Position numbers and translations under genes: made by a program
Source of the DNA: Isoetes taiwanensis
Taxonomy: Eukaryota; Streptophyta; Lycopodiopsida; Isoetales; Isoetaceae
Reading direction: 5' to 3'
Length of the DNA: 64,000 bases
Assembly: GCA_021234155.1 (NCBI GenBank)
Contig: JAJEKV010000003.1
Location: forward strand, 8,060,413-8,124,412
The notes under the pieces: generated by a model
What the model was told of the DNA's origin: nothing
Databases searched by the model: none
The model's input: the letters and a program-made list of their open reading frames with translations, nothing else
Part shown: one piece after another, positions 33,800 through 44,789 of the stretch
Numbering within the stretch: position 1 is the first letter of the stretch
How the letters are laid out: each line of letters opens with the position of its first letter

Positions 33800-35338
33800 G
33801 GTAGCATGTGGTGAGAGGGCGTGGGCCGTGAGGGAGCGAGGAGTAGGAGCAGGAGAAGGGGGGCGTGGTAGGAGAAGCGTAGCGAGGGGCCGCGTGCGGT
33901 ACCGGTTGGGGCTGCGGGAAGTGCGGCAGCAGAGAGCGGTGTCCGGAAAATGTGCATCCCCGCGAACCAATCTGCGGCACCGGTGGCGAATGCCCTCGAC
34001 CACGACAAGCTCTGTCTGCGTGCCTCCTGTTACCGCGGGTGTGAGGTCCGGTCCACGCATGGGATGTCCCCTTCAAGATCGGCCCGGGCGCAATATGGCA
34101 TCACGCACCCGTGCATCCGCGAACCGTGAATATGACAATGCGGTCCACGACGGGGTGAGCCCCATGACGGGCCTTTCGAGAAATGTGAACCGCCCTCGAA
34201 TGTCATCCGGTCGAGAATGTGTGTTTGGATGTTGTGGGCGAGACTCTCCCCTCGCTGCTCTGGCATGCCTCGAACTACAGACAGGGCTCTCCGCCAAGGC
34301 CACGGAGTTCTGGCGGCTGGGGGTCAAAGGTGGGCGAGGGCGGGTCTGTCTTTGGGGGGTGGTGGTGGCCGGGATGGCGTGGAGTGGCTGGAGTGTGGCT
34401 GGGATGGCGTGGAGTGGCTGGAGGGCGGGGCGAAGGCGGGGCGTGGTCGCCGGCGTGGAGGCCGTGGGCGGGGTAGCGCCTCGGAGCCACGTTCGCCGAC
34501 CTGTGGAAGTCGGGAGCACAGCTCTTGTAGGGCCTCTTCTTTGCTTGGCCATCTCCCCACCGCGACCGGGCTGCGGTGACTATGAACCCGGTAGGGAGAC
34601 CCCTCGGCTCTGTGCGTGGATGGTTGCCCGCAACCCCCGGAGCTCCGTGCTCGAGTAGCGAGCTGCTCGAGCCCCCAAAGACACCGGCGTCGAGGGCGGG
34701 CTTGCTGTTCGATCTTACTCGAAGATCCCGAAGGCGTATGCGGGTTGTGCGCAGAGCGGCTGCGCTCCCCGATGCCATGGTGGTGGTGCATCCACCTCGA
34801 CCGAAGCCGAGACACAGCGTGACCATCGTCTCTGCATTGCGGCGCTCCCTCTCGTGTCATGGTGTCGAGTGATGAACCGCGAGTCTAGGGGGCGGCCCGC
34901 ATGTCGGCGACCTCTGCTGGCTTTGTTGCCGCTCGAAGTGTGCAAGGCCAAGGCCATCTTCCACATGCGACATCGCGGGTCTCCGGACTGTGATCGCGGT
35001 TCTTCGACCCGATTTGCCTTTTGAGCACATGGGATGCAGGGACTCCATCTCCAACGCCATGCCGCCCGGTGAACCTTTGTTAGCCTCAATACGAGCCTTT
35101 GTTAGGCTCCACTCCCGCTTTGACGTGGCTCCAATTCTCTGCCGAGGCAGGAGTTCCTATGTGGTCTGAGCAATCAATCCCTTCCGGCCGGGCTGGCCTC
35201 GCTGAGGGGCCCTTAGCCTTAGCCCGAGCCTCCTTCTTCATGGAGGATGACTCTCCCCTGTCCATGATGGCTGATCGGGACCGTTTGTGCGGGCCCCCTC
35301 GCCTTGGGTTTCCCCAGCCGCCCATCTTCTCGTGGCCA
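33800..35338 (-). pseudogene. Second LINE ORF1-like region
   Basis: An open frame beginning near 35325 (GGWGNPRRGGPHKRSRS, basic, then KKEARAKAKGPSARPARP) is the likely start of the LINE ORF1. It stops at 35086. Downstream frames to 33800 are Pro/Arg/Ser-rich and shift repeatedly. I see no intact zinc knuckle. The assignment rests on position between the 5' monomers and the endonuclease. Confidence 0.4.
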
Positions 35339-35345
35339 TGACTTC

Positions 35346-35661
35346 CAAAGTTTGAGGGGTCTCTGGCTGCGGAAAGGGTGCTTAGAATTCAATTTGGGGA
35401 CTCAAAAACGCGGGCAGAGCACCTTTTGGGGGTGTGAGGGTTTTGGGGGTTCCAAAGTCTGAGGGGTCTCTGGCTGCCTCAAGGGTGCTTAGAATCCAAT
35501 TTGGGGACTCAGAAAGGCGGGAGCACCTTTTGGGGGTTTGGGGGTTTTGGGGGTGCCAAAGTCTGAGGGGTCTCTGGCTGCCTCAAGGGTGCTTAGAATC
35601 CAATTTGGGGACTCAGAAAGGCGGGCAGAGCACCTTTTGGGGGTTTGAGGGTTTTGGGTCT
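35346..35661 (-). repeat. Three tandem ~105-bp monomers at the 5' end of the second LINE
   Basis: Monomers start at 35346, 35453 and 35557 (periods 107 and 104 bp) with the shared start CAAAGTYTGAGGGGTCTCTG and the shared end region CACCTTTTGGGGGT. They lie at the 5' end of the minus-strand LINE, where tandem monomers act as promoters in some animal L1 families. A promoter role here is an inference. Confidence 0.85.
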
Positions 35662-35787
35662 AGAGAGAGATTGTAAACCCTAGAGAGAGAAAGCCAGAAA
35701 GGGGCAAATCAAGGGGGTCTATGCAAGGGGAGTGAGGGCGCTAGAGAGAGGGAGTAAGACCAATGCACAGAAGTGTCATGAAAAAAA

Positions 35788-37986
35788 CCGGCTTGGACTA
35801 GCCTAAACTAGCACAAACATCAGCATTGGTCAATCCCTCCGCTGTCTTATCTGGCCATACATGGACAACAAAGTCCAAGATGGTACCAGCCCTCCAAGGT
35901 CTTATGCCAAGATGTTACATTTTGATCTTTAGATCTAGATCATGCTATGGTAAGACAAGATAAGATATCTAGTTCATAAACTAAGAATGTTCAAGATTTA
36001 ACACATTCAATCATGTTATTCTGATGTATACAGCAGTAGTCAAAAGGCCACAATATACATAGAGAAACAGAACACTTCCCTTAAGCAGTTGACCATAAGC
36101 TTCGGTACACTTGTACAAAGTACTTCAAACTAGTATACCATATAGCAAGACACCATCCTTAAATTCAAAGACTGTTAGCATGCTAATAAGGCATTTACTC
36201 TTTGAAATTTGAACTATTGTTTATACTAATAGCTTGAAAGAATACGATATAATATTAGATCTATCAAAGCTATTCTATGCATCAGTTTTAATAAGCAAAG
36301 ACTTGTTTTTCTTTTTCCCAGCCTATGTATAACAAAAGTGGTTCAAACCAGTCAACATGTGCAAACGTATCAGAATTTATCGTCTTCAACTCGGAACCAC
36401 CACGAGCAACCATTAACCAAAATAGCATCAGCTCTTGCATTCAATTTTCTTCAGTTGTCCACATCGCCTAAAGCTTATCCAAGACACCAAGGACAAAAAG
36501 ACACCACAATGGGAAGAGAGGCCCATACCTGCAGCCAATCAATACACGGTTAGCATGATTATGGTAGCAGGTGCAAAGGGCCAAAAGGTACATTAGGCCT
36601 CTCGGTTCATCACCGATTGCCCATTGTGATCCTTTTGCCCTTAAGTTAGAAAAAGCTATAAGGAAAAGACATTTGAAATAAAAGTATGGCAGGCTGTCTA
36701 GAGAAACAGAAATCTGCATCCTATTATTTATACAGAACCTTTTCATAGACCTTTGTCATGTCAAGGAACCTGTAATCTCCAAATCTTATATAAGCAAGGC
36801 CCAGCCTGTTGCAAACTCTTTGGCTTCTAAAAATATGGCAACTCTGTCACCCTAAAGCTCATGAGCATCTACGCCCATAGGCAAAACTGTTCTACAAAGG
36901 AAATCTATTTGAAAGGAAACCCTTATACCTGGATTTCTTCAGCATAAAATCATCAAATTAAGCTTCTGGTACAACCATGCTCTTGAGCTTTTTTCTGTAG
37001 CCAGCATTTATTGTGTTCCAAATAAATCATGGCCTTGCAGATGCATGATTCTTGAGACAAGTCTTTTCTCCAGTGATGTGTTGATCCAACCAAGAGTATA
37101 AAATAAGAAGTAATCAAGGCCGGAGCTCATGCTTAGGAAAGATGAAGCTAAACTTGTGAAAATATAAGCAAGCGGCATGCCTTCTTGGCGCCTAAATATC
37201 CTTGACGACACGTTCCATTGTTGCATTCAATATGTGCTGCTGCGCCAAATGTAGAATTCAGAATACTAACCTCATCAATGCCTTGTGTAGGTATGCCGTC
37301 CCATTTTATAAGCCATAAATTTTCTCGACCAATGAGTCAAAATGCATACAAATATAGCTCTGCTGCCATATGCCATCATGGCAATAGTTGCCTTGAATAA
37401 GGAAAAATGAAGAAATCCAACTTCATGCATCTTTAAAGCTCCAAAGAATCGTCCTTGCAATAACTATACACAAGCCCCATGTATCGTAAAGTGCATGAGC
37501 CATTTTAAAAAAAATTCAAGCCATAATAAAAGTTGCATTTTAGCATAGTTGTTGTTTGACATCCACATGTCAAACATGCACTTCAAAAAGACATGCATTC
37601 ATATGCTTTAACATATAGAACCCTTTTTTTTGGAAAAATCCCTTCGTTATGCAACAATGGTTCAACAAACCACATGTCATCAAAACTTTTCCTTTCAAAA
37701 TAAACCTTCACTCTGGATTTAATAATATAAATCAAATAGAGTCTAACCTTATACAAGTGTGCAGGCTGCTTCAAGTGGCACCACAGTAGGTTTTCTGCAC
37801 CAAAAGTACATGAAGCACATTGCATAATATATTATAATAATTTTGCTTTCATAACTACATAATGTTCTGCCTACGTGGCAAGTGATCAATGTTCCATCTA
37901 TTACGTAATAATTTAATCCATCATGCTTTCTAGAAAACTAGCTTAGTTTCCATTAAATGGGAGCATCTACTTTTAAGAATATTGAG
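35788..37986. repeat. 2.2-kb duplicated segment, copy 2
   Basis: Near-identical to 27403-29600 in the same orientation, 8385 bp downstream. It begins with CCGGCTTGGACTAGCC after AAAAAAA and ends with AATATTGAG before a 24-base A-run. Its end next to poly(A) and the target duplication makes it the 3' end of the whole insertion into the PPR gene. Confidence 0.9.
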
Positions 37987-38017
37987 AAAAAAAAAAAAAA
38001 AAAAAAAAAACTATTTG
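37987..38017 (+). repeat. Poly(A) tail and right target-site duplication
   Basis: 37987-38010 is an uninterrupted A-run (24 bases). ACTATTTG at 38010-38017 repeats 20870-20877. Poly(A) followed by a target duplication is the signature of LINE-type target-primed insertion, here with the same polarity as the L1 at 20878. Confidence 0.85.
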
Positions 38018-38322
38018 CAGAGCATTATGGTTGCATAATTGATCTCTTGGGGCGAGCGGGATGGCTAGATGCAATCATCTGGACAGACTTACTTGCATCT
38101 TGCAAAATTCACCAGGATATGGATCGAGGGCCAACTGTTGCTGAGCATGTCTATTATTTGGACCCAGGAAATGCAGCACCATACGTAATGCTATCTGGCA
38201 TATATGCCGCAGCTGGAAGGTGGGATGATGTGAGAAAAGTGAGAAAAGCAATGCTGATTGGAAAAATGAGGAGACATCCATGTTGGGCTGGGATTAGATT
38301 CATGGGTGAATCTAACTGGTGA
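38010..38322 (+). pseudogene. PPR protein, 3' part (E-domain end of the interrupted gene)
   Basis: Reads EHYGCIIDLLGRAGWLD, WTDLLASCKIHQD, AEHVYYLDPGNAAPYVMLSG and AGRWDDVRKVRKAM, the usual end of PLS-class PPR proteins (last repeats plus E motif). It has lost a few residues after GWLD compared with the family and ends at a TGA at 38320. It lacks a DYW domain. It continues the frame that stops at 20877, so it is the other half of the same gene. Confidence 0.9.
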
Positions 38323-38942
38323 CGATGTTTGAACAGTGTTCAATACGATTTGGGACATTAAAAGTAACCGAAACAGCATCTTTTATTGCTTCACATATTC
38401 AAGCTACCTATGTCATTAAGGTCTTAAAGACTATGTACTAGTTTTCTGGAACCTCAGGATGATTCAAGTAGTTTTTTCTTTCTATGAAGGCTATCCTATG
38501 ATATGACTGAGATTTGATATGGATTACAGGTCAACCAAAACTTGAAGATGCATTGTCTGCAGTAAATGGCAGGCTTTATGACAAATTTGAGCTTCAAATA
38601 AACACCACCAACTACTTAGGCATACGATCAGTATGCTTGAGGGGCATAAATATTTATCTTAAACATTCAATAATATTCTAATATGAACTCAAGCATAAAT
38701 ATTTCTCTTCGACATTTAATAATATTCTAACACTAACATCAATGAGCTGTATGTTGAAATTTTTTCACTAGGTTCATGACAAAGACATGGTCAGATTACT
38801 TGGGTTCGAAGGTGACACCAGGTCGGGAAAGAGAAATGGCCGCCGCGATAAATTTCTTGTATATATAACAGATATATAAACACACTTCGATGTGTGGGAC
38901 ACATCGGTTGCTCCTTTCCATCTGGGCCGTCGAATTTCAGGG
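38323..38942. other. Former PPR 3' flank, non-coding
   Basis: No gene is recognisable. A small hairpin-forming stretch (CGATGTGTGGGACACATCG) lies near 38888-38906, next to the start of the inverted minisatellite head. Confidence 0.45.
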
Positions 38943-41235
38943 GTTAAATCTCGGCCACATATTTAGATGTGTGTGCATGCATGGGCATGCATAGGGGCAT
39001 GCACCCTATCTGTGAACCGTCGGATCAAAGGGGAAGGCCAAATCATAGCCTTTGATTTTTTGTAGGAAAGGTGCAAGGAAGGTTCCTTAAAGGTGATTTG
39101 GTATAGCAGGTCTTAGCCGTTAGATCAAAAGATTAGGATAAATCCTAGCCATTAAGTTTTTATATTAAATTACATTTTTTCTTTTAAATGAGGTGATGAG
39201 GTGCCAAAGCATTTATTGGACGGACTTTCTAGGAAGCTTCCTTTTTCGTAATCGCATTCAAAGGCCCGTAACTTGCACTAGAGGGGTCGGATTAAGATGG
39301 GGCCCACGCCTTTGGATTCCTCTCATCGAGAACTTTCCAATGAGTGGTGCTTTGGTACCATTCCGTCATAGTTGGAGCCAACTTGATCGGATCCTAAGAA
39401 TCTTCTTATCTTAGAATCTTAATGGAATATATGGTATGTTAAGAGAATCTAGGGGAATCTTCCTGGGATCTTTGAGAATCTAGAGGAATCTCAATAGAAT
39501 CTTAAAGAATTTATAGGAATCACAAGAGAATCTTTGCGAATCTAGTGGAATCCAATGGAATCTTTGTAAATCTTAACAAAATCTGTGGTACAATAAGAGA
39601 ATGTAGGGGAATCTTCTTGGAATCTTTGAAAATCTAGAGGAACCTTATTAGAATCTTTAGGAATCTATAAAAATCACAAGAGAATCTTTGCGAACCTAGA
39701 GGAATCCAGTGGAATCTTCATAAATCTTTGAGAATCTAGGGGAATCTTGATGGTACCTTAGAGAATCTAGGGAAATCTTCATAGGATTAGAGAATCTAGG
39801 AGAATCTACATAGAATCTTGGAAAATCTATGGGAATTTTGGGAGAATCTAGAGGAATCTATGGGAATCTTCTTTAATTTCTGAGAATTAGGGAATCTTAG
39901 AGAATCTAAAGGAATCTTTTTAGAATTTTACGAAATATATGGTGTCCTCATAAGATGTAAGGGAAGCTAAGAGAATCTAGATAGATTCTTGAGGAATCTA
40001 TAGGAATCTTAGGATAGTCTTTGAAAATTTCGAGGAATCTCAAGAGAATCTTAGGGACTAAGGGAATCTGAGGATCTATGGGAATCTGAGGAATCTTCAT
40101 AGAATACTTGAGAATCTAGGGAAATCTTGATAGGATCTTAGAGAATCTAGGAGAATCTATATAGAATCTTGGGGAATCATGTGAATCTTGAGAGAATCTT
40201 TGGGAATCTAGGGGAACCCTGAAGGAAACTTTGAGAATCTAGGGGAATCTTGATGGAATCTTGGAGAGCCTAAGGGAATTTTCATAGGATCTTAGAGAGT
40301 CTACAAGAATCTACATAGATTCTTGGGGAATCTATAGGAATCTTGAGAGAATCTTGAGAGAATCTTGAAGAATCTAACAGAATCTTCATAGAATCTAAGG
40401 AAATGTAGGAGAATCTACATATAATCCTGGGGAATTTAGAGGAATCTTTTATGATCTAGGGGAATCTCATAGAATCCTGGAGAATCTTGAGGACTTTCAT
40501 ATGATCTAAGAGAATCTAGGAGAATATACATAGAATCTTGAGAAATGTAGAAGAATCTTGGGATAATCTTTGAAAATCTAGGGGAATCTCTGTAGAATTT
40601 TAAGAATCTAAGAGAATCTTTCACACTGTATGTGTTTTGCAGGGTAAATCTTGGAATCTTAATTGAATTTATGGTACTTTATTGAATCTAGGGGAATCTT
40701 CCTGGAATCTTTGAGAATCTAAAGGAATCTCAAGACAATATTGGAATCTATAGAAATCAAAAGAGAATCTTTACGAATCTAGAGGAATCCAAGGGAATAT
40801 TCATAAAATCTTTGACAATCTAGAGGAATCTTGATGGAATCTTGGAGAATCTAGGAAAATGTTCATAGGGTAAGAGAAGGTACATAGAATCTTCTGCAGT
40901 CTTGAGAGAATCTTTGAGAGTCTAGAGAAATCTAAGAAAATCTTCATAAAATCTTTGAGAATCTTGGGAAATCTTAGAAAGGGAACCTTTATAGAATCTA
41001 AGGGAATGTAGGAGAATCTACAAAGAATCTTGGAGAATCTAGAGAAATCTTGGGATAATCTTTTATAATCTAGACGAATCTTAATAGAATCCTGGAGAAT
41101 CTTGAGGAACTTTCATATAATACAAGGGAATCTAGGAGAATGTACATGGAATCTTGAGAAATGTAGCAGAACCTTGGGATAGTTTTTTGAAAATCTAGGG
41201 GAATCTCTGTAGAATCTAGGAGAGTCTTTCACACT
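38943..41235. repeat. Inverted copy of the head-plus-minisatellite repeat
   Basis: 38943-39410 is the reverse complement of the head at 15891-16342/17045-17545 (GCATGCATGGGCATGC, then CTAGCCATT, then ATGAGTGGTGCTTTGG). 39411-41235 is the GAATCTAGGGGAATCTT array, the reverse complement of the AGATTCCCCTAGATTC array. Left copies read array-head and this one head-array, so the repeats face each other across the PPR locus, about 21 kb apart. Confidence 0.85.
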
Positions 41236-41600
41236 GGGTAAAATTTGAAGGTTATTTTTCACACATTTTGTCACAAATTTCTCCAAATGTGTAGGCCCTA
41301 AATATTAATAAACTTGTATATATATAGAAGGAGAAGGATAAATTATTGTTCGTATTATTATGTATTAATCATTGCATGCTTGCCTAAAAACTTAACTTGT
41401 GTATTAATTTGTATTGTTGTATAGGATTTGGTTCCGATGTTGTTTGCATAGCACACTTATGCATTGTGGGTATGGTGTAAAACATGCCTTGTTTCTGTAG
41501 GCATATAGGGTTTTTTCGCAAGGTGGACATGGTGCGATAAATCATATTTTCCCACAAGCTTATGCTCTCACTTTTGAGCTATGACCTCGCAGGTGATATC
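41236..41600. other. Non-coding stretch
   Basis: AT-rich sequence between the minisatellite and the gag-like remnant. No open frame with a recognisable motif; possibly the 5' part of the retroelement that follows. Confidence 0.4.
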
Positions 41601-41639
41601 ATAAAGACGATCACATTTTTTATTGCTCCAAATGAGGCG

Positions 41640-43123
41640 CTACAATTCTGCCATGGCAAGCGCCAAGTCAGAGACGGCTTGGGAATAGTTTCAAGCATGG
41701 TATGATGAGATTATAAGTAAGAAAGGCGAGTAGCGATTATCACATTTAGAAGAGCTTGCTCGGCAACTCCAAAGCCTCGTGGATGCTACTCGAGTTTAAA
41801 CATTAACTTCTGCCTGACATTGGATATAATTTTTGAGGCAACCAAATATATTACGTGTATGGTGAGTAGGTTCACAACTTCATAGCTATGGCAGAAGCTG
41901 AATCGCATCCTTCTTTCTCAACAGGAAAGGCTATATTGAGTCTGAAGCCTTTTTTGAAGCTATTTTCTAAAGCTGATCATGACAAGGTTCGAAGATCATT
42001 CAAGAGGCTTGAGAAGGATGGGAGGTAGAATTTACATCACATTGATACCATGTTTGCTACTTACATTCTATTTGGTCCCACCAATAGTTAGTGTAGAACT
42101 GCAATGAAAACTATTGCAGAACCTCATTTACTTGTAGAAGAGGTTTTTGATGTAGACAAAGAGAAAGGATTGGTGGAAAAAGAAGAGGAGGACGAGGATG
42201 AAGACCCAAAAATCGCTTTTGAAGAGAATCTTGATGGATAGAGTATCATGAAAGTTTTACCAATTAACCTCAAAGGGCATGAGTATCTGCTCCTTCAAGA
42301 TATATCTTCGGTTACTGGTTGGAGGGAAGATGAGGTCTTTGGATAGATCTATGCTTTTGTTATAGGTCTAAATGACTTCATCAACTTTGGGCCAAAAGTG
42401 CAAGGGAAGTTGAATGAAGCATTAATATATGATGGAACATCAGTAGTTCCAGAGATAGCTTTTGATAGGATTTTGGAATGGCAGAATTGGGCTTGAAGGA
42501 TGTGTCACATATAAAGTTCGAAGCGAGTTCATTACAAGCTAAAGATAGAGAATAGGAAAATCAGACTCCCCTAGGTCTGCAATTAAGATATCCATGCACC
42601 AAACTAGTTGTTGAATGTGATGAAGCAATGGTAACGGTGCCATGACTTTGCTCGGTTTGTTGAATACATCTGATCGAGTGCATGTATTGTGCAAGAAAGT
42701 TTTGTGGACGATTTCTGCGTCAGACATGATCCTATCACTTTTGGCCTTGCCCACTATATGGTATATCTTCATAAGGCCAAGGTCGTGGTATTCCATTCTA
42801 AGTACAACCCATCTAGAGCTAAGGAGGTTTTGAAATTGAAGACACTCTTGTTGCTTCGCAATCACGTCCCATTAATTGTCGATTCTAATCGAGTATTGCC
42901 ACACACGTATTTGGTGGCTTTAATATGTTCTATGTTCCTGCTAATAGAGCTATGTTGGCTCTATCCGGCGTGGATAAGAGTTACACTCCATCTGACATGT
43001 GAAGAGAGGAATCCACAAATTCCTCAGCTTATTTACCTGTTGGATGTTGATGTGCAGGATTTTGACCTGGAAGAAGTCCAAGTTTTCAAAGATCTTGATG
43101 TATCTAAGAAGATTCAGTTGTAA
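41640..43123 (+). pseudogene. Retroelement-like coding remnant with many TAG stops
   Basis: Read across stops, one frame gives AWE*FQAWYDEIISKKGE and LSHLEELARQLQSLVDATRV near 41665-41800. A second block gives AILSLKPFLKLFSKADHDKVRRSFKRLEKDGR near 41925-42027, and then GHEYLLLQDISSVTGWREDEVFG and FINFGPKVQGKLNEALIYDG to 42495. An uninterrupted frame follows at 42689-43123 (144 codons, LDVDVQDFDLEEVQVFKDLD near its end). I do not recognise the protein with certainty; the shape (Gag-like helices, then acidic linker) suggests a mobile element. Most stops are TAG where CAG would fit. Confidence 0.4.
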
Positions 43124-44789
43124 CTAACTTAAATTAATGCAAAGGCTTGTTCTATAATGTTATCAGGTGCGAAATAGGCTCATACCAATATCTATAACTA
43201 ATAGATATTTGTACCTTGGCTACAATGAAAATAAGGTAACCTTAGGGTATATTCATTGCATACTTTCGCATATTAGCAATGGTACTTTGCAATTAACAAT
43301 CTTCTTGTCGATGTATTCTTTCTTTCATATAGCATTTTCTATGTCTTAACTGTACTCAAATCGCGGTGGCATGTAGAGATGGATTGATTTTTGAGTTCTA
43401 ATTGCTCAGACTGACAAAAAAAATCGAGCAAAAAGTTGGGCCAAAATTTGCTCAATAACAGTCAAACTGCAAAACAGTGATAAAAAATGAGGATTTTGAG
43501 TTGCACAGGTCGTTTTTGTAAAATTCCAAAGCCAGCATTTGTAAAACGCAGTCTTGAGAAGGAGCAACTCGTCAATTTTCAGTTTGAGCCTTGGAAAATA
43601 GGTCATGTACTATGATTTTCCAAAATACAGTCAAGAATATTACAGACAGAAAATTCAAATCTCTAACTTGAGTTTGCAATGCTGTCGTTGCTTAACTCTA
43701 TACTCACCCCTCTTTAATGGTAGCATACTCACCTATGAATCTATAGAGACACAACCTCCCACCTTCTAACATTGAGAGTTCTGTAAATGCGGCATAAACA
43801 CAGACATTATAGGAGACATGGATTTCAAATGATGAGTGAAGCCGGGGAGGATGAGCCAAGAGGTGCCGGAGTGAACAATAGGAAAGTTTGGAGCCAAAAT
43901 TTGATAATGATGGTTGGTGCATGTGGGCATGTGCACAATAGGTGGAAAAGTAGCCATTATTTTGGTCCGCGATATGATTTTTGAAAAATATGGCCCATTA
44001 ATGTGGTTGCAATGAATGTGTAGCTATCTCCTATGAAAACCTACCATGTGGATTCCAAGCAAGCCTGCTCACCTCTACTTGCCAACTAATACTGAGTTTA
44101 GTAAAACATGCACAAACTTGATTGGCCGCTACACATATGACATGGAATTCTTCAATCCAAGTTATGAGCCATTTTGTCCGTCCTAATAAAGGATTAAAAT
44201 GAGAAATGATATGTTATTATTCTGTAACAAACAATCTAAGGAAAAAGATGAATACGGTCATACTTTATATCCAGAGGACAAAGAAAAGATGTAGTTATAT
44301 CCCATAGCAGGATGACAAAGAAGATCTGTCGCATTTGCTAGCAGTACAGATTTGGACTAGACTTGGTTAACAATTCGAAGGAGATTGAAATGCAAGTAGC
44401 TTCACATGGTGTTCCAGGTCCAACTTGCCAACCACCGACAAACAGACATGGGCAAAGCAATGCATTTCCTAAAGGATACAAAATAGCAGGCTACTTTGGC
44501 TAAGACAAAGGGTACTTAATGCAAAGACCCTTACAACCATAGGGCAATAAAGTGTCAACAAAGGATATTTTGTGTAACATACAAAGACCGCATAGGTACA
44601 TGTCCATGATCTAATGCAAAAAAAACAAGAAGCAAAAAAATAAATAACCGAACCATTGAGGCGAAAATAGTTTAGTACGAGGTTACGGGCCGGTTTGCAC
44701 AGAGTCCTTAACTCTCTACTTTGGAGAAAAATCAGCTGTCCAAAAACACAGGAAGATCGAAAGGAGAACGAGTTGGAGAAGCTGCAGCG
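43124..44789 (+). promoter_or_regulatory. Non-coding region upstream of GIF, with presumptive promoter and 5' UTR
   Basis: No gene is recognisable. The last few hundred bases should contain the GIF promoter and leader. I see no confident TATA box or known element. The in-frame codons upstream of the GIF ATG stay open to about 44721 but contain no earlier ATG. Confidence 0.4.

Larger units (their letters stand above)
30203..35780 (-). mobile_element. GC-rich LINE (non-LTR retrotransposon), minus strand, with (TTCC)n tail
   Basis: The whole stretch is much richer in G+C and CpG than its surroundings. Read on the minus strand it has tandem 5' monomers (35661-35346), an ORF1-like region (about 35338-33800), an endonuclease start (VVSWNCRGFPW, about 33700), reverse-transcriptase motifs (FVDFAKAFDT about 31915-31880; a degenerate QGCPLSPTLFGLYIDRLE equivalent about 31740-31690; YKYLGVEF about 31420-31400) and a 3' end with CCTTCC repeats (30203-30226). 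Frames are broken everywhere. The RT motifs resemble the CR1/Jockey/RTE-like groups more than the plant L1 type, but I cannot assign a clade. Confidence 0.75.

Noticed and set aside
30203-35780. Ribosomal DNA or bacterial contamination as the cause of the GC-rich block
   Set aside because: Minus-strand endonuclease and reverse-transcriptase motifs and a LINE-type layout explain it; no rRNA core sequence was recognised.
44721-44789. An upstream extension of GIF beginning at a TTG codon
   Set aside because: It is open in frame but has no ATG. The ATG at 44790 matches the short N-terminus usual for the family.
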